From contig DFZK01000010.1 in the NCBI GenBank assembly GCA_002382085.1, positions 271,096 to 335,095 of the forward strand: a DNA stretch of 64,000 nucleotides, read 5' to 3'. Made by a program: the position numbers and the translations under genes. Below are positions 60,793 through 64,000 of this stretch, piece after piece. The stretch is from Sulfurospirillum sp. UBA4058 (lineage in GTDB: Bacteria; Campylobacterota; Campylobacteria; Campylobacterales; Sulfurospirillaceae). A model generated the notes under the pieces. The model was not told where the DNA came from and searched no databases. It saw only the letters and a list, made by a program, of their open reading frames with translations. Each line of letters begins with the position of its first letter. Positions within the stretch are counted from its first letter, which is position 1.

Positions 60793-61407
60793 ATGAAAAT
60801 TACCCTTAACCACTACACTCCGTTATTGATTTGTGCGGACGCTATTCGCACCTGCTGGCAAAGTTTTGACAAAAGCGACAACGGCGGCGAAAAAGACAAA
60901 GAGCTCATCGATCGCGTCGGCAATAAATTTAAACACGCGTCAACGCTGGAACATTTGGTGTACAATTTTTACATTGAAGGCGTTTCCAGAGCCTTGCTTC
61001 AAGAGCTTGCACGCCATCGTATGGCTTCACTTTCGGTCAAATCCACGCGTTATACGCTCAAAGAACTTAAAAACGAAACCGTCTTTACATGTAACGATTT
61101 TGAACGTGCCCAAAAGTACCTTGTCTTAACGGGCGTCGAGATGGTAGACGAAATGAGCGTTAAAGCACTTGAAAACTTGCGTTTGGTACTCAACGAGGGT
61201 ATTAGCAACGATAAAGCCAAATACTGCCTTCCGGAGAGTTACAAAACCGAACTTACGTGGACGATCAATGCGCGAAGCCTTCAAAACTTTTTAACGCTTC
61301 GAAGCGACAAAAGTGCTTTATGGGAAATTCAAAATTTAGCCCATGCCCTTTACGAAGCACTTCCCGAAGAACACCGATACCTCTTTAGTCTCAAAGAAAA
61401 CGCATAA
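60793..61407 (+). CDS. thyX: FAD-dependent thymidylate synthase ThyX
   Basis: It makes dTMP from dUMP using FAD and methylene-THF, replacing ThyA. I choose ATG 60793 (204 residues, opening MKITLNHYTPLL); the upstream in-frame ATG 60763 adds residues not typical of the family. The ThyX motif RHRxxSxxxxSxRY is present as RHRMASLSVKSTRY near 75-88. It stands alone between the hook genes and ruvC, ending in a hairpin terminator. Confidence 0.95.
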   Translation: MKITLNHYTPLLICADAIRTCWQSFDKSDNGGEKDKELIDRVGNKFKHASTLEHLVYNFYIEGVSRALLQELARHRMASLSVKSTRYTLKELKNETVFTCNDFERAQKYLVLTGVEMVDEMSVKALENLRLVLNEGISNDKAKYCLPESYKTELTWTINARSLQNFLTLRSDKSALWEIQNLAHALYEALPEEHRYLFSLKENA

Positions 61408-61411
61408 ATTC

Positions 61412-61445
61412 AAACCTTACATGTAAAATGACATGTAAGGTTTTT
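61412..61445 (+). terminator. intrinsic terminator of thyX, stem built from TTACATGTAA-type arms
   Basis: A perfect 13-bp stem (61412-61424 with 61431-61443, 6-base loop) ends in a T-run. Both arms contain the ACATGT core. A third TTACATGTAA follows at 61461-61470, just before the convergent ruvC stop. It probably serves both genes. Confidence 0.75.
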
Positions 61446-61473
61446 AACTTCTCCATGATCTTACATGTAAAGG

Positions 61474-61938
61474 TTAAAGTCTTTGCGCATGCGTAATGGC
61501 GATTGCTATAGCGTCGGTAATATCCAAAGGTTTAATCTCTTGTTGAATCCCCAAAATCTTTTTAACCATAAACGACACTTGCTCTTTTTGCGCTTTACCG
61601 TTTCCCGTCACCGCTTTTTTGACCTGTAAGGGAGTGTATTCGCTAAAATTACCTTTGACTTGCAAAATTTTAAGGCTCAACGCTCCTCGAAATTGTGCCA
61701 ATTTTAACACCGTTTTTGGGTTATACGCATAGAAAATATCTTCAATTGCTACTTCGTCTATCACATGGTGTTTAAAGATCGTATCGAGTCCTTCGACCAG
61801 TTCCATGATCTGATGCTGTAAAATTTTTTCTTTTATTTTTATGAGTCCCGCTTCTACCAAAATAAGCTTATTTTTTTCTTTGCGAAGTACGCTGTATCCG
61901 CAGTTCCGAGTTCCAGGATCTATTCCTAAAATCACCAT
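61474..61938 (-). CDS. ruvC: crossover junction endodeoxyribonuclease RuvC
   Basis: The enzyme resolves Holliday junctions with RuvAB. The 154-residue protein has the first catalytic Asp in GIDPGTRNCGYSV (near 5-17), the Glu in VAIEDIFYAYNP near 64-75 and the closing acidic pair in LDITDAIAIAITHA near 138-151. Its ATG faces the oriC region, divergent from dnaA. ruvC beside dnaA is common in Campylobacterota. Confidence 0.96.
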   Translation of the reverse strand: MVILGIDPGTRNCGYSVLRKEKNKLILVEAGLIKIKEKILQHQIMELVEGLDTIFKHHVIDEVAIEDIFYAYNPKTVLKLAQFRGALSLKILQVKGNFSEYTPLQVKKAVTGNGKAQKEQVSFMVKKILGIQQEIKPLDITDAIAIAITHAQRL

Positions 61939-61949
61939 ATTTTTATCCT

Positions 61950-62080
61950 TTATTCACAGTATTTATCACAGTGTGAATAACTTTTTTCACATTATAGCGG
62001 CACTTGCTTTAACAAGGAACTAATAATAGTTTGGTTAAAATAAAACAAACTTATTCACATGTTATTCACGATGTGAAGAC
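61950..62080. other. putative chromosomal origin (oriC) with DnaA boxes
   Basis: The 159-bp ruvC-dnaA gap carries TTATTCACA at 61950-61958, its reverse TGTGAATAA at 61972-61980, and TTATTCACA again at 62051-62059. One-mismatch forms are TTTTTCACA (61983-61991) and TTATTCACG (62062-62070). An AT-rich stretch (62021-62050) contains TAATAATAG, a DnaA-trio-like run. TTATTCACA is close to the DnaA box used by Helicobacter-type bacteria. Function as oriC is inferred. Confidence 0.7.
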
Positions 62081-62097
62081 TTTTTTAAGGAGATTGA

Positions 62098-63423
62098 TTG
62101 TTAGCCGACACCGTTATTGAACTCTTAAAAGAAGAAATCTCTTCTTTAGAATTTGAACGCTACATCAAACAACTTAAATTTAACGAAAAAGCATCCAATT
62201 CGGACCAAATGGTTTTTGTCGCTCCCAATATTTTGATTTCCAATTGGGTCAAAACCAAATACGCCGAAAAAATATCCCATCTTTTTGAACTCAAAACGGG
62301 TAAAAAACCCGAAATTAAAATCGTACTCAAAGAACACCTCAAAACATCCAAAGTTAAATCAAGCTCTGCCGAGATGATCGAAGCGATCAAAAACGTTAAA
62401 AATACGATTTTAAATCCTTCCTACACCTTTGATAGCTTCGTCGTCGGAAGTTCCAACCAGTACGCTTATACCGCCGCAAAATCGATCGCCGAAAAACCGG
62501 GCATCATGTACAATCCCGTTTTTATTTACGGACCGACCGGTCTTGGTAAAACCCACTTGATTCATGCCATCGGCAATTATTGTCAAACCAAAGGAAAAAT
62601 CGTTATTTATGCAACCATCGAGCAATTTATGAACGATTTTACCTATAACCTTCGCAACCAATCGATGGATCGATTTCGTGAAAAATACCGTAATTGCGAT
62701 GTTTTACTCATAGACGATACTCAATTTTTATCCAACAAAATTCAAACGCAAGAAGAATTTTTTCATACGTTTAACGAACTGCATTCTGCCGGTAAACAAA
62801 TCGTTTTAACATCCGATAAACCGCCTAAAATGATCAACGGCTTAGAAGATCGTCTTAAAAGCCGCTTTGAATGGGGTTTGATCGCCGATATCGGACTTCC
62901 CGAACTGGAAACGAAAATTGCGATTATTAAGAAAAAATGTGAACTTGACGGTATTAATTTAAACAGCGATATCGTTAATTACATCGCTTCCAATATGGGC
63001 GATAATATTCGCGAAATCGAAAGTGCCATTATTAACCTCAATGCCTATGCATTATTGATGCGCCAAGAAATCACGCTCGATTTTGCCAAAAACGTAATGC
63101 GCGAACAAATTAAAGAACGCCGCGAAAACATCAGTCTTGAAGATATTATTCAAATTATTGCAAAAGATCTTAACATTAAACCGAGCGAAATTAAATCGAC
63201 CAAACGCAGTAAAAACATCGTCGAAGCCAGACGCATCGGCATTTATTTAGCCAGAACCCTCACACCCAATTCCATGCCTTCTTTGGCATCGTATTTCGGT
63301 ATGAAAGATCACACGGCGGTTTCGCACAACATTAAAAAAATTAACGAATTGATTGAAACGAATGAATCTTTTAAACTTAAAGTTGAAGATCTTAAAAATA
63401 AAATTTTGACCAAAGAAAAATAA
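62098..63423 (+). CDS. dnaA: chromosomal replication initiator protein DnaA
   Basis: The 441-residue initiator binds DnaA boxes and melts the origin. The start is TTG 62098, 5 bases after AAGGAG. Domain III has Walker A GPTGLGKTHL near 141-150 and Walker B VLLIDDTQFL near 201-210. Domain IV ends with the signature DHTAVSHNIKKI near 404-415. It is divergent from ruvC and followed 157 bp later by dnaN. Confidence 0.97.
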   Translation: MLADTVIELLKEEISSLEFERYIKQLKFNEKASNSDQMVFVAPNILISNWVKTKYAEKISHLFELKTGKKPEIKIVLKEHLKTSKVKSSSAEMIEAIKNVKNTILNPSYTFDSFVVGSSNQYAYTAAKSIAEKPGIMYNPVFIYGPTGLGKTHLIHAIGNYCQTKGKIVIYATIEQFMNDFTYNLRNQSMDRFREKYRNCDVLLIDDTQFLSNKIQTQEEFFHTFNELHSAGKQIVLTSDKPPKMINGLEDRLKSRFEWGLIADIGLPELETKIAIIKKKCELDGINLNSDIVNYIASNMGDNIREIESAIINLNAYALLMRQEITLDFAKNVMREQIKERRENISLEDIIQIIAKDLNIKPSEIKSTKRSKNIVEARRIGIYLARTLTPNSMPSLASYFGMKDHTAVSHNIKKINELIETNESFKLKVEDLKNKILTKEK

Positions 63424-63500
63424 AAAGTTTTAGAGAAAAACGTGATGAAACGTGAAAAACAAGAGCAAAAACTTTCACTACAAAAAGCCCTATTTTTAGG

Positions 63501-63506
63501 TATAAT
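63501..63506 (+). promoter_or_regulatory. -10 of dnaN
   Basis: TATAAT in TAGGTATAATGTA, 75 bases before the dnaN ATG, in the 157-bp dnaA-dnaN gap. No clear -35. The rest of the gap is AT-rich with only weak DnaA-box matches (TTTTCACTC, TCATTCAAC, near 63516-63529), so a second origin element there is not supported strongly. Confidence 0.45.
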
Positions 63507-63580
63507 GTATCTTGTTTTCACTCATTCAACCCAAACTACTACTTCAACTATTTTAATAAATAATTAAAAAAGGAGACTCA

Positions 63581-64000
63581 ATGAAAGTTTCGATTAAAAA
63601 AAGCATTTTAGAAAACATTCTTCTCAATACCCAACCTTATCTTGAGAAAAAAGATTTGAGTCAAATTACCTCACATATTCTTTTATCGACGGAAGAAAAT
63701 CAACTCGTTATTAAAGCAACCGACTATGAAATCGGTTTGAGCTATCACACACCAGAAGTTTCGATTAGTGCATTCGGTCAAGCAAGTGCCAACGGAAAAA
63801 AACTTTTGGATATTATTAAAAGCTTGAAAGACGACGATATCGTGCTTGAAACGATTAACGATTACCTGCACATTCAACAAAGCCATTCGAAATTTAAACT
63901 TCCGATGCTTAATCCTTCCGATTTTCCGGCTTTTCCGATGATCGACAATAAACCGAAATTTAACATCGACAGTGCTACCTTAGTACGTGCTATTAAAAAA
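63581..64000 (+). CDS. dnaN: DNA polymerase III beta clamp (partial)
   Basis: The first 140 codons are present; the gene runs off the right edge. It opens with the beta-clamp start MKVSIKKSILENIL, followed by SHILLSTEENQLVIKATDYEIG and later SKFKLPMLNPSDFPAFP. It forms the sliding clamp. The ribosome site AAGGAG lies 5 bases before ATG 63581. dnaA-dnaN is the standard order. Confidence 0.96.
   Translation, partial: MKVSIKKSILENILLNTQPYLEKKDLSQITSHILLSTEENQLVIKATDYEIGLSYHTPEVSISAFGQASANGKKLLDIIKSLKDDDIVLETINDYLHIQQSHSKFKLPMLNPSDFPAFPMIDNKPKFNIDSATLVRAIKK

Noticed and set aside
63424..63580. Second origin element (oriC2) between dnaA and dnaN
   Set aside because: Only weak matches to the DnaA box are present, with no AT-rich unwinding region beyond the general background.

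Overview
The window looks like a chromosome segment of a free-living member of the Campylobacterota, closest in gene content to Sulfurospirillum-like bacteria. The genus is an inference. Support comes from an RNase J with a long basic N-terminal tail, a UPF0323 lipoprotein, ThyX in place of ThyA, the fliK-flgD-flgE order with sigma-54 promoters, and ruvC-dnaA-dnaN at the right end. The DNA is moderately AT-rich, densely coding, and shows no insertion sequence, prophage or CRISPR array.

Layout, left to right. 1-4060: a truncated bd-like oxidase subunit with a fused haem-c domain, malate synthase G, and diacylglycerol kinase. 4168-8460: a tight six-gene minus-strand operon (HTH/coiled-coil protein, UPF0323 lipoprotein, glutathionylspermidine-synthase-like enzyme, D-2-hydroxyacid dehydrogenase, YajQ, small membrane protein). 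8603-12533: rpsU, a recombinase-fold regulator lacking catalytic residues, ccoG, a SLAC1/TehA-type channel and a small lipoprotein. 12580-17685: the translation block thrS-infC-rpmI-rplT with tRNA-Val, then glmM-lspA. 17796-25300: a DUF6394-type protein with a two-RCK potassium channel, rpsT-prfA, coaE-dapF-glucosaminidase, purM and an ElyC/YdcF-type protein. 25304-33216: a FlhB C-terminus-like and FliK-like pair, then rsmA-rnj-kdsD-rluB-rarA as an overlapping run. 33364-41962: hisF, a nucleoside-phosphorylase-like gene, rlmN, a 31-residue membrane protein, an FAH-family enzyme, an RluA/RluD-type synthase, purB, nrdA and an Asp/Glu-type racemase. 42176-45118: the anaerobic ribonucleotide reductase locus. 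45263-49280: secG, a polysaccharide deacetylase, frr, pyrE, an RDD protein and an MFS transporter. 49264-53129: FliL-like, DUF3137, LemA and typA. 53324-60737: the hook operon (fliK, flgD, two FlgE proteins). 60793-64000: thyX, ruvC, a DnaA-box-rich putative oriC, dnaA and the start of dnaN.

Most notable points. (1) The glycyl-radical loop of anaerobic NrdD is not in the 704-residue NrdD but in a separate, overlapping 54-residue gene. (2) Two identical ParB-type parS 16-mers lie inside genes about 25-28 kb from dnaA. (3) The palindrome TTACATGTAA occurs 11 times, mostly inside genes, and also forms hairpin stems and abuts promoters. (4) A serine-recombinase-fold protein without its catalytic residues lies behind a promoter carrying an inverted repeat. 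(5) A 1064-residue hook protein contains a recent 98-residue tandem duplication.
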